Shown one piece after another: positions 26,650-35,116 of a DNA stretch of 64,000 bases. The notes beneath the pieces are model-generated. The model made no database searches. It saw only the letters and a list, made by a program, of their open reading frames with translations, and was not told the DNA's origin. Both the position numbers and the translations under genes were made by a program. Within the stretch, counting starts at the first letter, position 1. Each line of letters starts with the position of its first letter. Source of the DNA: CAVVPY01 sp963750295 (GTDB lineage Bacteria > Actinomycetota > Actinomycetes > Mycobacteriales > Jatrophihabitantaceae); contig CAVVPY010000001.1 in assembly GCA_963750295.1 (NCBI GenBank), forward strand, positions 2,418,001-2,482,000, written 5' to 3'.

Positions 26650-27167
26650 GGGCCGTCCAGCCACCACGGCGCGAGCAGGTCGAGCGCCTCGTCGCCGAGT
26701 GGGTTCACGCCGCGGCCGCAGGCAAGGGCGTGCGCGACGAGGACGTGCAGGCACTTGACCCGGTTGGGCATCCCGCCGGCGCTGATCCCGGCGATCTCGG
26801 CGACCTCGCCGATCTCGGCGCGGCGGGCGAGATAGGACTCGTGCGCGGCGCGATAGCGGTCGGCGAGGTCGGCATCGGCCGCCAGCCGGTCGGTCATCTC
26901 ACGCATCAGCCCGGACGCCTCGAGCCCACCGATCGCCGACGCGACGCGCGGGCAGGTCAGGTAGTAGAGCGTCGGGAACGGCGTCCCGTCGGGGAGCCGC
27001 GGCGAGGTCTCGACGACGTCCGGGTGTCCGCACGGGCAGCGGTGCGCGACATCACGGATCGCGCGCGGTGGCCGGCCCAGCTGGGCGGCGACCGCCGCCC
27101 GGTCCGCGGACGCGACCGTGGGTGGGCCGGTCAGGGCGCGGCACCCGCGCGCTGCACGCTGTCCCAC
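26640..27167 (-). CDS. DUF501 protein
   Basis: A conserved actinobacterial protein of unknown function, always found between ftsB and ppx. Family landmarks are QLGRPPRAIRDVAHRCPCGHP, TPFPTLYYLTCPR, and GISAGGMPNRVKCLHVLVAH near the C-terminus. Conserved Cys and His residues suggest a metal or cluster site. The start is uncertain. The GTG at 27167 gives 175 residues but overlaps ftsB by 37 bp; a CTG at 27134 would overlap the ftsB stop by four bases and better fits the family N-terminus. Confidence 0.88.
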   Translation of the reverse strand: MGQRAARGCRALTGPPTVASADRAAVAAQLGRPPRAIRDVAHRCPCGHPDVVETSPRLPDGTPFPTLYYLTCPRVASAIGGLEASGLMREMTDRLAADADLADRYRAAHESYLARRAEIGEVAEIAGISAGGMPNRVKCLHVLVAHALACGRGVNPLGDEALDLLAPWWLDGPCV

Positions 27168-27532
27168 AGCTTGGCGTTCCAGCTCGGCGCCTGCGGGCCG
27201 CTCGCCGATTCACCGGTCGTCGCGGCGATCTGGTTACGCTCGCCGCGGTTGACCACGACATAGGACGTGTCGCCCGGCATCGCGTACTGCAACCGCGAGC
27301 GCGCCTGCTCCTGGATGTATCCGGGGTCGGACCACAGCGCGAGCTGCTTGTGCAGTTCGGCGAGCCGTTCCCGGTCCTGCTGCAACTGCTGCGCCGCGGT
27401 GGTGACGTCCCCGCGACTGGCGAAATAGCGGTTCAGCGGGGACGCGAGCAGGACGAGCAGCAGCACGACGATGGTGCCCAGAGCGAGCGCGCGGCCGGTG
27501 ACCGCGCGCCGAGGACGGTTGACGTGCGGCAC
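27131..27532 (-). CDS. ftsB: septum formation initiator FtsB/DivIC
   Basis: A 133-residue bitopic membrane protein of cell division. A short basic cytoplasmic N-terminus leads into one transmembrane helix (LALGTIVVLLLVLLASPL, residues 16-33). A coiled coil follows (TTAAQQLQQDRERLAELHKQL), then the conserved DPGYIQEQARSRLQYAMPGD motif near 70-90. It should form the FtsQ-FtsB-FtsL-type divisome subcomplex at the outer membrane face. It sits between eno and DUF501, which is the usual actinobacterial place. Confidence 0.93.
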   Translation of the reverse strand: MPHVNRPRRAVTGRALALGTIVVLLLVLLASPLNRYFASRGDVTTAAQQLQQDRERLAELHKQLALWSDPGYIQEQARSRLQYAMPGDTSYVVVNRGERNQIAATTGESASGPQAPSWNAKLWDSVQRAGAAP

Positions 27533-27536
27533 GCGA

Positions 27537-28829
27537 TCAGGCCTTGAACTCGGCGACGACGAAGCGGTGGAACGCCGAGGCGCCGGCGTAGCGGGCGGCG
27601 TCGTCGAGTTCCTCTTCGATGCGCAGCAGCTGGTTGTACTTGGCGACGCGTTCGCTGCGCGCCGGTGCGCCGGTCTTGATCTGGCCGCAGTTCGTCGCGA
27701 CGGCGAGATCGGCGATCGTGGTGTCCTCGGTCTCGCCGGAGCGGTGGCTCATCATGCACTTGTAGCCGTGCCGATGGGCCAGGTCGACGGCGTCGAAGGT
27801 CTCGCTCAGCGTGCCGATCTGGTTGACCTTGACGAGCAGGGCGTTGGCGGCGCCGGTCTCGATGCCCCGCGCCAGCCGCTCGGAGTTGGTCACGAACAGA
27901 TCGTCGCCGACCAACTGCACCGTGTCGTCGAGTTGGCCGGTCAGGCCCACCCAGCCGTCCCAGTCCTCTTCATCGAGGGGGTCCTCGATCGAGACGATCG
28001 GGTACGACCCGGCCAGGCTCACGTAGTAGTCGATCATCTGCGCCGAGGTCTTCGTCGCACCCTCGAACAGGTAGCCGCCGTCGGCGTGGAACTCCGACGC
28101 AGCGACGTCGAGCGCCAGCGCGATGTCGACGCCGGCGGTGAAACCGGCCGCGCCGATCGCCTCGACGATCAGGTCGAGCGCGGCGCGGTTCGAGTCCAGG
28201 CTCGGGGCGAAGCCGCCCTCGTCGCCCAGCCCGGTGGCCAGTCCCTTCGCCTTCAGCACGGACTTGAGCGCGTGGTAGACCTCCGTGCCCTGGCGCAGCG
28301 CTTCGGCGAAGGTCGGCGCGCCGATGGGCGCAATCATGAACTCCTGCACGTCGACATTGGAGTCGGCGTGCGCGCCGCCGTTGAGGATGTTCATCATAGG
28401 CACGGGCAGCAGGAACGCGTTCGGGCCACCGAGATAGCGGAACAGCGGCAGGTCGGCGCTGGTCGCTGCAGCCTTGGCCACCGCGAGGCTGACGCCGAGG
28501 ATCGCGTTGGCCCCGAGGCGGGACTTGTCCGGCGTGGCGTCGAGGTCACGCAATGTCTGGTCGACCAGCCGCTGCTCGCTGGCTTCGAAGCCGACCAGCT
28601 CGGGGCCGATGGTGTCGAGGACGGCGCCGACGGCGTTGCGCACACCCTTGCCGCCGTAGCGCTCACCGCCGTCACGCAGCTCGACCGCCTCGAACTTGCC
28701 CGTGGACGCGCCGCTGGGCACCGCCGCGCGGCTGATCGTCCCGTCGTCGAGGGCGACCTCGACCTCGACGGTGGGATTGCCGCGCGAGTCGAGAATCTCG
28801 CGGGCGCCGACGGCCTCAATGCTTGCCAC
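27537..28829 (-). CDS. eno: enolase
   Basis: A 430-residue glycolytic enolase that interconverts 2-phosphoglycerate and phosphoenolpyruvate. The N-terminal AREILDSRGNPTVEVEV and SGASTGKFEA loop are intact. Mg-binding residues lie in DVAASEF, SIEDPLDEEDW and GDDLFVTN. The catalytic Lys is in LLVKVNQIGT near 333, followed by the enolase signature with MSHRSGETEDT. The GTG start at 28829 has AAGGA eight bases upstream. It is followed four bases later by ftsB. Confidence 0.98.
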   Translation of the reverse strand: MASIEAVGAREILDSRGNPTVEVEVALDDGTISRAAVPSGASTGKFEAVELRDGGERYGGKGVRNAVGAVLDTIGPELVGFEASEQRLVDQTLRDLDATPDKSRLGANAILGVSLAVAKAAATSADLPLFRYLGGPNAFLLPVPMMNILNGGAHADSNVDVQEFMIAPIGAPTFAEALRQGTEVYHALKSVLKAKGLATGLGDEGGFAPSLDSNRAALDLIVEAIGAAGFTAGVDIALALDVAASEFHADGGYLFEGATKTSAQMIDYYVSLAGSYPIVSIEDPLDEEDWDGWVGLTGQLDDTVQLVGDDLFVTNSERLARGIETGAANALLVKVNQIGTLSETFDAVDLAHRHGYKCMMSHRSGETEDTTIADLAVATNCGQIKTGAPARSERVAKYNQLLRIEEELDDAARYAGASAFHRFVVAEFKA

Positions 28830-28925
28830 AGCGGGTCCTTCCGGGCGTGAGTGCGAAGTCGGACCCACCCTAGCGGCGCGCAAGCTCGTGGCCGGGCACC
28901 CCGCCGAACCGGCCGGTCCGGCCGG

Positions 28926-29552
28926 TCAGGTCGCGGGCTGCTCGGCCGCGAGGATCGCGTCGCGGTAGCTGGTGACCGTCCGGCGCAGCGCGCCTTCCGG
29001 GTCGACCCCGGCCGCCACGGCATCGCGGACGATCCCGAACAGCCGCGTGCCGAGCTCGTCGGACGGGTCCGGCTCCACCGCCAGGCCGGCCCGGTCGGCG
29101 CGCGCGACCAGCTTCGCCGCCAGGGCCAGCGCCGGTTGGGCGAGCGGCACGCCGTCCACGGCCGAGGTGCGACCCTTCTCGGCAACCTTCTGGCGTTCCC
29201 AGTGCTCGTTCACCGCTGCCGCGCCGGACGTGGGCGCGCCGGCGAACACGTGCGGGTGACGGCGTACGAGCTTGTCGGCGAGGTCGCCCGCCACGTCCTC
29301 GATCGAGAACCGCTCGGCGGACGGCAGCTCTTCGGCGAGCCGCGCGTGGAACAGCACCTGCAGCAGCAGATCGCCGAGCTCCTCGCGCAGCAGCGTGCGG
29401 TCGTCGGTCTCGATCGCGTCGAGCACCTCGTAGGTCTCTTCGAGCAAATACCGGGCGAGCGAGCGGTGATCCTGCGCGGCGTCCCAGGGGCAACCGCCGG
29501 GCGAGCGCAGCCGGTCCATGATCTCGACCGCGCGCTCGAAGTTCGAGGCCAT
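28926..29552 (-). CDS. mazG: MazG nucleoside triphosphate pyrophosphohydrolase
   Basis: A 208-residue MazG protein that hydrolyses (d)NTPs, including damaged ones, to the monophosphate and pyrophosphate. The Mg-binding pattern is visible as CPWDAAQDHRSLARYLLEETYEVLDA (residues 21-46) followed by REELGDLLLQVLFHA (56-70). A second, degenerate half follows, as in actinobacterial MazG. It lies six bases downstream of the lipoprotein gene and so is probably co-transcribed with it, in the usual mfd-mazG-eno neighbourhood. Confidence 0.92.
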   Translation of the reverse strand: MASNFERAVEIMDRLRSPGGCPWDAAQDHRSLARYLLEETYEVLDAIETDDRTLLREELGDLLLQVLFHARLAEELPSAERFSIEDVAGDLADKLVRRHPHVFAGAPTSGAAAVNEHWERQKVAEKGRTSAVDGVPLAQPALALAAKLVARADRAGLAVEPDPSDELGTRLFGIVRDAVAAGVDPEGALRRTVTSYRDAILAAEQPAT

Positions 29553-29557
29553 CGTGG

Positions 29558-30202
29558 CTACGGCGCCGGCGCCTGCAGCGTGGGCGTCGGCGCGAAGGTC
29601 ACGAAGCCGGGCAGGCCGGCAGCGGGGTCGTCCGACAGGCTCAGCGAGGACGGCGTCCAGGTGCCGTACCGCTTGCTGACGTTCACCGAGACCGGGTGCT
29701 TGCCGATGAAGGCCACGATGTCGGCCAGCGAGGATGCCTTGATCTGGTTGACCAGCTCGTTCTCGAGTTCGGCCGTGCGCACCACCAGGCCGGCGAACTT
29801 CTTGGTGAACCCGTAGGACCTCGCCTGCGTGATCAGCTGCTGGTCGAACTTGTCACCGCCCGCCGCGGCGCCGAGCAACCGCTGCACGGCCTCGTCGTGC
29901 TGGGCTGCGAGCTGGGCGTCGGTCGGGACGCCCGAGGTGCCCTTCAGCACGGCGGTGAACACCTGCGCCTGGATCAGGGTGCTGAGCGCCTGCACCTTGG
30001 GTTCGATCCTCTGCCCCTGCTGGTCGGCGGCCTGCTTGACGGCGTCGGTCGGGCCGGCCAAGGCGACGTAGCCGGCGACGTCGGAATCGCTGATCCGGTA
30101 ACCGTCCACGATGGCGGCCGCGCCGACCTTGGTGGTGCAGGCCGACAGGCCCGCCGCGGTCAGTGCGGCGAGGGCTAGCGCGCTCAGAATCCGGCGTCTC
30201 AC
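29558..30202 (-). CDS. SurA-N-like lipoprotein
   Basis: A 214-residue exported lipoprotein. The lipobox is AAGLSACTT (modified Cys at 22). The mature part starts with KVGAAAIVDGYRISDSDVAGYV, a SurA N-terminal-like segment, and continues as helices (VQALSTLIQAQVFTAVL). There is no PPIase domain. The place between mfd and mazG matches that of LpqU-neighbourhood lipoproteins in mycobacteria. It may act as an extracytoplasmic chaperone; that role is inference. Confidence 0.8.
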   Translation of the reverse strand: MRRRILSALALAALTAAGLSACTTKVGAAAIVDGYRISDSDVAGYVALAGPTDAVKQAADQQGQRIEPKVQALSTLIQAQVFTAVLKGTSGVPTDAQLAAQHDEAVQRLLGAAAGGDKFDQQLITQARSYGFTKKFAGLVVRTAELENELVNQIKASSLADIVAFIGKHPVSVNVSKRYGTWTPSSLSLSDDPAAGLPGFVTFAPTPTLQAPAP

Positions 30203-30269
30203 ACCCGTCAGAATGTCATGGCCGGGTCATCGGGATCGAACAAGGCTGCCCCGGGGCACGGCCACGGCG

Positions 30270-30335
30270 CCGCCTTCCCCCCTCGTCTGACCACTTCTGG
30301 GCCCCTGATCTGGTCAGACCAGGGGGGAAGCGGGC
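30270..30335. repeat. palindromic repeat, copy 2
   Basis: An inverted repeat closely related to the one at 19957-20022. The shared core is TTCCCCCCTCGTC, TGACCA, a TGGGCCC-type centre, TCTGGTCAGAC, and GGGGGGAAGCGGG. The stem starts about 8 bp after the mfd stop codon, so it may serve as the mfd terminator. Arms carry a few mismatches (CACTTC against GATCTG). Confidence 0.85.
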
Positions 30336-30340
30336 CACGC

Positions 30341-33300
30341 TCAGGTGGCGGTGACCGCGGCGAGCACCTGGGCGCACCACTGCAACAGCGCCACGTCGCG
30401 CAACGGCTCACCGCCGAAGGCCGCCTCGGTGAACGAGCCGTCCGGCTTCACGACACCCTTCGGCCGGGGGACGGACACGATCGACACCGCCTGCTTGTAG
30501 ATCGCCCGCTCGTAGAGCCGACGCAACCGCACCTGCGCCGACTCGGCCAGCTCGATCGGCGAGAACCGCACCGTCGAGCCCTGGAGCGACACCTCGGTGA
30601 CCCCGTACCCGCGGCACAGCACCCGGAATCGCGCGACCGCGAGCAGGTTCTCGACCTGCGGCGGCAGCGACCCGTAGCGGTCGACCAGTTCGGCGCGCAC
30701 CGCGTCCACGGCCTCGTCCGCCGTCGCCGAGGCGAGCGCCCGGTAGGCCTCCAGCCGCAGCCGTTCACCCGGCAGGTACTCGACCGGCAGGTTCGCATCG
30801 ACCGGCAGGTCGACCTTCACCTCGGCCGCCTCGGCCTCGCCCGCCTCGCCGCGGAAGTCCGCGACCGCCTCGCCGACCAGGCGCACGTAGAGGTCGAACC
30901 CGACACCGGCGATGTGGCCGGACTGCTCGCCACCGAGCAGGTTGCCGGCGCCGCGGATCTCGAGGTCCTTCATCGCCACCGCCATGCCGGCGCCGAGTTC
31001 GGTGTGCTGCGCGATCGTCGCCAGCCGGTCGTAGGCCGTCTCGGTGAGCGGTCGCTCGGCCGGATAGGTGAAGTAGGCATAGCCGCGCTCGCGGGCGCGG
31101 CCGACCCGTCCGCGCAACTGGTGCAGCTGCGAGAGCCCGAACATGTCGGCGCGGTCGACGATCAACGTGTTCGCGTTCGGGATGTCCAGCCCCGACTCCA
31201 CGATCGTCGTCGCGACGAGGACGTCGTACTGCTTCTCCCAGAACCCGATCATGATCTGTTCGAGCGCGGCTTCGGGCATCTGCCCGTGCGCGACGGCGAT
31301 GCGCGCTTCGGGCACCAGCTCGGCGAGTTTGGCCGCGGCGCGGTTGATCGACTCGACCCGGTTGTGGATGTAGAAGATCTGCCCGTCGCGCATCAGTTCC
31401 CGCCGCACCGCCGCCGCGATCTGGCGCTTGTCGTACACACCGACGAAGGTCAGGATCGGGTGCCGCTCCTCGGGTGGCGTGAGAATCGTGGTCATCTCGC
31501 GGATGCCGGTCAGCGACATCTCGAGCGTGCGCGGGATGGGCGTCGCCGACATGGTCAGGACGTCGACGGCGGTCCGCAGCGACTTGAGGTACTCCTTGTG
31601 CTCGACACCGAAGCGCTGCTCCTCGTCGACGATGACCAGGCCGAGATCCTTGAACCGGACGGTCTGCTGCAGCAGCCGATGCGTTCCGATAACGATGTCG
31701 ACCGTGCCGTCCACGATGCCGGTGGTGATCGCCTCGATGTCCGCCCCCGCCGTGAACCGCGACAGTTCCCGGATCACCACCGGGAACTGCGCCATCCGCT
31801 CGGTGAAGGTCTGCAGGTGCTGGTGTGAGAGCAGGGTGGTGGGGACGAGGATGGCGACCTGCTTGCCGTCCTGCACCGCCTTGAACGCCGCGCGCACGGC
31901 GACCTCGGTCTTGCCGTAGCCCACGTCCCCGCAGATCACCCGATCCATCGGCAGTGGCTTTTCCATGTCGGCCTTGACCTCGTCGATCGCAGCGAGCTGG
32001 TCGGGGGTCTCGACGTAGGCGAAGGCGTCCTCGAGTTCGCGCTGCCAGGGGGTGTCCGGGGCGAACTGGTGCCCCTTGGTGGCCATCCGCGCGCTGTAGA
32101 GCCGAATGAGCGCCGCGGCGATCTCACGGACCGCCTTGCGTGCGCGTCCCTTCGTCTTCGCCCAGTCGGCGCCTCCTAGCCGGTTGAGCGAGGGCGATTC
32201 GCCGCCGACGTACTTGGTGACCTGGTCGAGCGAGTCGGTCGGGACGAACAGCCGGTCGCCGGGTTGGCCGCGCTTGGCCGGCGCGTACTCGATGATGAGG
32301 TATTCGCGCTCGCCACCGTTGATCGTGCGCCGCACCATCTCGACGTACCGGCCGACGCCGTGCTGCTCGTGCACGACGAAGTCGCCGGCGGCGAGCTGGA
32401 TCGGGTCGATGGCATTGCGCCGGCGGGACGGCAGCCGGCTGGTGTCCTTGGTCAGCGAACCCCGCTGCCCGGTGAGGTCGGCCTCGGTGAGCAGCGCCAG
32501 CTTCAGGTCAGATGCGACCAACCCTCCGAGCAGGCACCCGGTCGTGACGTCCACGACCCCGGCGTCGACAGCGGCCTCGGCCACGAGCCGGGCCGGGATG
32601 TCGGCGGCCATGAGTCGCTCGACGGCGCGCTCGGCCGAGCCGTGCCCGTCGAAGACGAGGGCGACGCGCCAGCCGTCCCGGGTCCACGCCTTGAGATCCG
32701 CGAGCGCGGATTCGGTGTCGCCCCGGTAGGCGGGTGACTCGGCGAAGCCGCTGGCCGTGGTGTCGGCGTCGGTGAGCGCGCTGATCCCCCACCAGGGCAG
32801 TCCGAGTTCGGCCGCCTCGGCCTGCACGTCCGCGATGTTGCGCAGCGACGCCGCGGCGAGGTCGACCGGCGACTTCCCGCCGCCGGCAGCGACGGCCCAC
32901 GAGGCTTCGAGGAACTCCTGCGACGTGCGGACGAGGTCGGCGGCGCGCGTCCGCACCCGCTCGGGATCGCAGACGACGACGTGCGCGCCCGCCGGTAGTT
33001 CGTGCACCACGAGCGCCAACTCGTCGACGAGGACGGGCGCGAGCGCCTCCATCCCGTCCACGGCCTCGCCGAGGCTGATCGGTTCGAGCAACTCGCCCAG
33101 TTCGGGATGCTCACGCAGCAGCGACGCGGCTCGCTCGCGCACCTCGGGCGTCAACAGCAGTTCGCGGCACGGCGGCGCCCAAAGCCCGTGCTCGGCGAGT
33201 TCGAGCGAACGCTGGTCGACCACCTTGAAGTAGCGGATCTCTTCGATCTCGTCGCCCCAGAACTCCACCCGCAGCGGGTGTTCCTCCGTCGCCGGGAAGA

Positions 33301-33865
33301 CGTCGAGGATGCCGCCGCGGACGGCGAAGTCGCCGCGTCGCTCGACCAGTTCACTGCGCGTGTAGCCGGCGTTGACCAGGTCGGTGACGATCTCGGTCAG
33401 TTCGCGACCGCCGTCGCCGGCCCGGAGCTGGACGGGCTGCAGGTCACCGAGGCCGGGCACCTGCGGCTGGAGCAGGCTGCGGACGGGCGCCACCACGACC
33501 GACAGCGGACCGGCCGATGCGTCATCCGAGGACGGGTGCTTGAGCCGGCGCAGCACGGCAAGGCGCTGGCCGACGGTGTCGGCGCGCGGCGAGAGCCGTT
33601 CGTGCGGCAGTGTCTCCCAGCCCGGGTAGAGCGCGATCTCGTCCGGTGGCAGCAGGCAGCGCAGCGCTTCGACGAGGTTCTCGGCCTCCCGGCCAGTGCT
33701 GGTGACCGCCAGGACCACGCGTCCGGTGCGCGCCAGGGCAGCGATCGCAAACGGCTGGATGGCCGGCGGGCCGCTGACGGTGAGCGCCGGCGCGCCGACG
33801 GACTCGGTGACGGTGACGAGGGCGGGATCGGTGAGCGCCGCGTCCAGCAGGCCGGACAGTGACAC
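30341..33865 (-). CDS. mfd: transcription-repair coupling factor Mfd
   Basis: A complete 1174-residue Mfd, the ATP-driven translocase that removes stalled RNA polymerase and recruits UvrA. Visible parts: the UvrB-like N-terminal domain (YPGWETLPHERLSP, GDFAVRGGILDVFP), the RNA-polymerase-interaction region with DPIQLAAGDFVVHEQHGVGRY, then the RecG-like motor with Walker A GDVGYGKTEVA near 645, VDEEQRFG near 745, TMSATPIPRTL, and the TRG motif region ending DLEIRGAGNLLGGEQSGHI. The GTG start at 33865 has AGAGG five bases upstream. A palindromic repeat follows the stop codon. Confidence 0.97.
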   Translation of the reverse strand: MSLSGLLDAALTDPALVTVTESVGAPALTVSGPPAIQPFAIAALARTGRVVLAVTSTGREAENLVEALRCLLPPDEIALYPGWETLPHERLSPRADTVGQRLAVLRRLKHPSSDDASAGPLSVVVAPVRSLLQPQVPGLGDLQPVQLRAGDGGRELTEIVTDLVNAGYTRSELVERRGDFAVRGGILDVFPATEEHPLRVEFWGDEIEEIRYFKVVDQRSLELAEHGLWAPPCRELLLTPEVRERAASLLREHPELGELLEPISLGEAVDGMEALAPVLVDELALVVHELPAGAHVVVCDPERVRTRAADLVRTSQEFLEASWAVAAGGGKSPVDLAAASLRNIADVQAEAAELGLPWWGISALTDADTTASGFAESPAYRGDTESALADLKAWTRDGWRVALVFDGHGSAERAVERLMAADIPARLVAEAAVDAGVVDVTTGCLLGGLVASDLKLALLTEADLTGQRGSLTKDTSRLPSRRRNAIDPIQLAAGDFVVHEQHGVGRYVEMVRRTINGGEREYLIIEYAPAKRGQPGDRLFVPTDSLDQVTKYVGGESPSLNRLGGADWAKTKGRARKAVREIAAALIRLYSARMATKGHQFAPDTPWQRELEDAFAYVETPDQLAAIDEVKADMEKPLPMDRVICGDVGYGKTEVAVRAAFKAVQDGKQVAILVPTTLLSHQHLQTFTERMAQFPVVIRELSRFTAGADIEAITTGIVDGTVDIVIGTHRLLQQTVRFKDLGLVIVDEEQRFGVEHKEYLKSLRTAVDVLTMSATPIPRTLEMSLTGIREMTTILTPPEERHPILTFVGVYDKRQIAAAVRRELMRDGQIFYIHNRVESINRAAAKLAELVPEARIAVAHGQMPEAALEQIMIGFWEKQYDVLVATTIVESGLDIPNANTLIVDRADMFGLSQLHQLRGRVGRARERGYAYFTYPAERPLTETAYDRLATIAQHTELGAGMAVAMKDLEIRGAGNLLGGEQSGHIAGVGFDLYVRLVGEAVADFRGEAGEAEAAEVKVDLPVDANLPVEYLPGERLRLEAYRALASATADEAVDAVRAELVDRYGSLPPQVENLLAVARFRVLCRGYGVTEVSLQGSTVRFSPIELAESAQVRLRRLYERAIYKQAVSIVSVPRPKGVVKPDGSFTEAAFGGEPLRDVALLQWCAQVLAAVTAT

Positions 33866-34170
33866 GGGAACCTCTTTCCGGGCTGCCGTTTTCGGGCAGC
33901 GCCGTTTTCGGAGCAGCACAGACACCCCCGCACCAGTCATGGGGAGGGGTTGCCACCGAGCTTACGCGCGCCCGCCGACCCCCGATCTCGGCCGTTGCGC
34001 GCAACTGCAGGCATTCAGGACTGGGGGCACTCAGGTTCGGCTTAGCCGGGCTTAGGCCGGACTTGACGTGCCGTTCGCGCCGGCTTGAGCGTGCGCGCCG
34101 CACCGTGTTCTCAGCGGCAGCCGCCGCCCGCAACCGGACAGCACCACGATCAGTCACCGAAGGAGCCAGC
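33866..34170. other. intergenic region between divergent genes
   Basis: This region must hold the promoters of mfd (minus) and of the PepSY-like gene (plus). A GGCTTAG motif is repeated at about 34038-34055, and TTGACG occurs near 34061. I see no gene, and the promoter assignment is tentative. Confidence 0.4.
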
Positions 34171-34704
34171 ATGAGCGACGCTCAGCCACCCACCGCCCCC
34201 GAACCACCGATCGTCCCCGAACCACCCACCGTCCAGGGAGCCGGATCCGCACCAGCCGCGGAGCCGAGGTCGAGCCGGCGTGGCTTGAAGATCGCCCTGG
34301 TCGGCGCAGGCGTCGCGGCCGGCGCGATCGGCGCCACCGCGATCGGCGCCACCGCGCAGTCGTCCGGCTCGGACAGCACCCCCGCGTCCGGGTACTCACA
34401 GCGCCAGGACTCTCCGGACAAGACGGCCGGCACTGACCGCGCGGATGCGCACGGGTCGGCGCCCGTCCGCAGCGACGAGAAGGCCGTCAGCACCGCTGAT
34501 GCGGCCACGCTCAAGGCGGCCGCGCTCAAAGCCGTCCCGGGCGGCACCGTCTATCGCATCGAGACCGACGCCGGCGACGCCGCCTACGAGGCGCACATGA
34601 CCAAGGCGGACAGCACCGAGGTCACGGTCAAGTTCGACAAGAATCTGGCGGTGACGGCGGTCGAAACCGGCATGGGCAAGGGCGACCCGCGACCGAATCG
34701 CTGA
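34171..34704 (+). CDS. membrane-anchored PepSY-like protein
   Basis: A 177-residue protein. Residues 1-37 are a Pro-rich cytoplasmic segment (PEPPIVPEPPTV), followed by a single transmembrane helix (LKIALVGAGVAAGAIGATAIGAT, near 39-61). An exported region follows that ends in one PepSY-like module: ATLKAAALKAVPGGTVYRIETD, then YEAHMTKADSTEVTVKFDKNL. PepSY modules are thought to inhibit proteases or sense ligands. A strong ribosome binding site (GAAGGAG, then six bases, then ATG) fixes the start. No partner gene is evident. Confidence 0.7.
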   Translation: MSDAQPPTAPEPPIVPEPPTVQGAGSAPAAEPRSSRRGLKIALVGAGVAAGAIGATAIGATAQSSGSDSTPASGYSQRQDSPDKTAGTDRADAHGSAPVRSDEKAVSTADAATLKAAALKAVPGGTVYRIETDAGDAAYEAHMTKADSTEVTVKFDKNLAVTAVETGMGKGDPRPNR

Positions 34705-34780
34705 TCCCGTAACCGCCGCCGCGCCGACGATGGGTCCGCTGCGTCGTCGCGGACCCATCCTCGACCGGCACACTGGGGCG

Positions 34781-35035
34781 GTGGACCGAGCCGAGTTGCG
34801 CGCCTGGGTGGAGGATGCCCTGCGTCGCCACGAACGCGACGTCCGCGAGCGCGATGAGGACGTCGCCAGCGTCACCGTGACCGAGATCGTCGATGCCGTA
34901 TGGGGACGGCTGCCGCTGGAGATTCGCCGCGCCAGCACGCGCTCCGACGTCCAGGCCAGCCTGACCATGCTCACTGCGCGCCACGGCATCGCGACCACCC
35001 GGACTGACGAGAGCACGCCGGCCATCGAAGACTGA
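34781..35035 (+). CDS. small protein of unknown function
   Basis: An 84-residue, charged, largely helical protein (ELRAWVEDALRRHERDVRERDEDV, then IVDAVWGRLPLEIRRASTRSDVQASLTML). I do not recognise a family. The second half could be a small winged-helix or four-helix element, but this is a guess. The start is uncertain: an in-frame ATG at 34730 adds 17 Arg-rich residues without a ribosome binding site, so I prefer the GTG at 34781, possibly leaderless. Confidence 0.5.
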   Translation: MDRAELRAWVEDALRRHERDVRERDEDVASVTVTEIVDAVWGRLPLEIRRASTRSDVQASLTMLTARHGIATTRTDESTPAIED

Positions 35036-35116
35036 GTCCCGCCAAATCGCTGCGCGACCGGTATGTTCCGGCTGTTCGGTAACTTCGGCCAGGCGCTTCT
35101 GCGGGAGGGCACGACG

